From: Dioscorea cayenensis subsp. rotundata
Lineage: Eukaryota > Streptophyta > Magnoliopsida > Dioscoreales > Dioscoreaceae
Direction of reading: 5' to 3'
NCBI RefSeq assembly: GCF_009730915.1
Contig: NC_052473.1
Span: 17,442,100-17,506,099 of the forward strand
Length of the DNA stretch: 64,000 bases
The stretch's first letter is position 1; every line of letters starts with the position of its first letter. The notes under the pieces were generated by a model. The model was not told the DNA's origin. It saw only the letters and a program-made list of their open reading frames with translations, and did no database searches. This document shows positions 63,373 to 64,000 of this stretch, in pieces. Made by a program: the position numbers and the translations under genes.

Positions 63373-64000
63373 CTACAAAGATATGTAGCAAAATTTTCAA
63401 GATATAAAAGTGAAAGATAAAGAACAAAATCTTAAATTCACTTAGAGCGAGAACTAATTCCTGAAGGTGAAATGCCTAATCAAATTTAAAAGCAAACAAA
63501 TGCAGATCAGTAAAACCTCCACCAAAAAATATTCTCTATCTATCAATGAAATAAGAAATTATTATACCAAAACCAACTAGGTAAATTTTCATATACAAAA
63601 TGTCTGATCTAAACAAACCAGGCTTTCCTATTTATCAGAGATCCTCTGATAATTAACCACTCTTTACTTCACAATATTCAACCATTGCTATGAAACAACA
63701 AAGAACCAACCAATATTCAACCACACTCTTTACTTGTTTATGAATGTATTGTTGGAATAATACCCAAATTGTTCCCTCTACTTTTCTTTCTCTTCCCTTT
63801 TGATCCCTCTACTTAGAAATGCACCCCACTAATCCCTCTACTCTTGAAAATGACCTAGCTTAGTCCCTTTATCCTTAATCTCTTCCCATCTAATCTCTAT
63901 ACTCTTGAAAATACAGCCACTAATTGTCCCATTTTAGAGTAGAAGGAACTAAATAGAACTATTTTTAAGAGTAGAGGGATTAGTGGGGCACATTTCTGAG
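63373..64000. other. TPT1 intron (to window edge)
   Basis: No further TPT1 exon is recognised up to the right edge. The last ~265 bp belong to a dispersed palindromic repeat. Confidence 0.5.
63735..64000. repeat. Palindromic dispersed repeat, copy 2 (runs off the window)
   Basis: CCCCACTAATCCCTCTACTC at about 63823 recurs, inverted, at about 63970-63990 (GAGTAGAGGGATTAGTGGGG). Several partial 'CTCTACTCTTGAAAAT' blocks lie between. It is related to the copy at 45902-46180. Confidence 0.65.

Noticed and set aside
1-64000. CRISPR arrays, operons or bacterial-type elements
   Set aside because: Spaced short repeats here are (TA)n and other microsatellites; all genes are intron-containing plant genes.

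Overview
The window is nuclear DNA from a flowering plant. Every gene is split by GT-AG introns, introns and intergenic DNA are strongly AT-rich with many (TA)n arrays, and all recognisable proteins are plant versions: a WRINKLED-type double-AP2 factor, plant S-adenosylmethionine decarboxylase with its two upstream ORFs, a class III peroxidase, a gamma-glutamyl peptidase, and a Nudix/M49 fusion like Arabidopsis NUDT3. The decarboxylase reads more like monocot than dicot forms, so an AT-rich monocot is my inference, not a demonstrated identity.

Layout: 215-544 (+) end of a DnaJ-type cysteine-rich zinc-finger gene; 5545-9387 (+) AP2/WRI-like factor in 8 exons including a 9-nt micro-exon; 10391-12991 (+) SKA2-like kinetochore protein in 5 exons; 13802-25872 (-) NUDT3-like Nudix plus M49 peptidase gene in 21 exons, convergent with SKA2; 27151-27441 (-) small one-pass membrane protein with a probable distant leader exon near 29.5 kb; 29874-34894 (+) CCCH/Tudor-like/G-patch protein, apparently sharing a promoter region with it; 36365-37965 (+) class III peroxidase; 40571-42872 (+) gamma-glutamyl peptidase; 48824-49960 (-) SAM decarboxylase, whose spliced uORF leader reaches a TATA box at 55.28 kb across a 4.7-kb intron; 59733 to beyond 63372 (-) the 3' part of a tRNA 2'-phosphotransferase (TPT1) gene carrying a LINE in one intron.

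The genes do not form one pathway; this is an ordinary gene-dense plant interval with housekeeping genes (polyamine synthesis, tRNA splicing, kinetochore, Nudix/peptidase) next to regulatory and secreted-enzyme genes. The unusual content lies in its repeats: a (TA)n microsatellite that has grown in frame inside a TPT1 coding exon; a degenerate tandem array of copies of the SAM decarboxylase first exon plus 5' splice site inside its leader intron; a SINE and a 5'-truncated LINE with intact target-site duplications; a Tourist-like MITE; partial exon duplications in NUDT3 and the AP2 gene; and a telomere-type CCCTAA run inside AP2 coding sequence.

Four single-base insertions relative to the family frame (three in NUDT3, one in the peroxidase), all placeable in runs of 3-4 identical bases, break otherwise clean gene models. 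They are either assembly errors or recent lesions; the sequence alone cannot decide. Exon coordinates were assigned by reading splice sites and protein similarity by eye, without alignment software.
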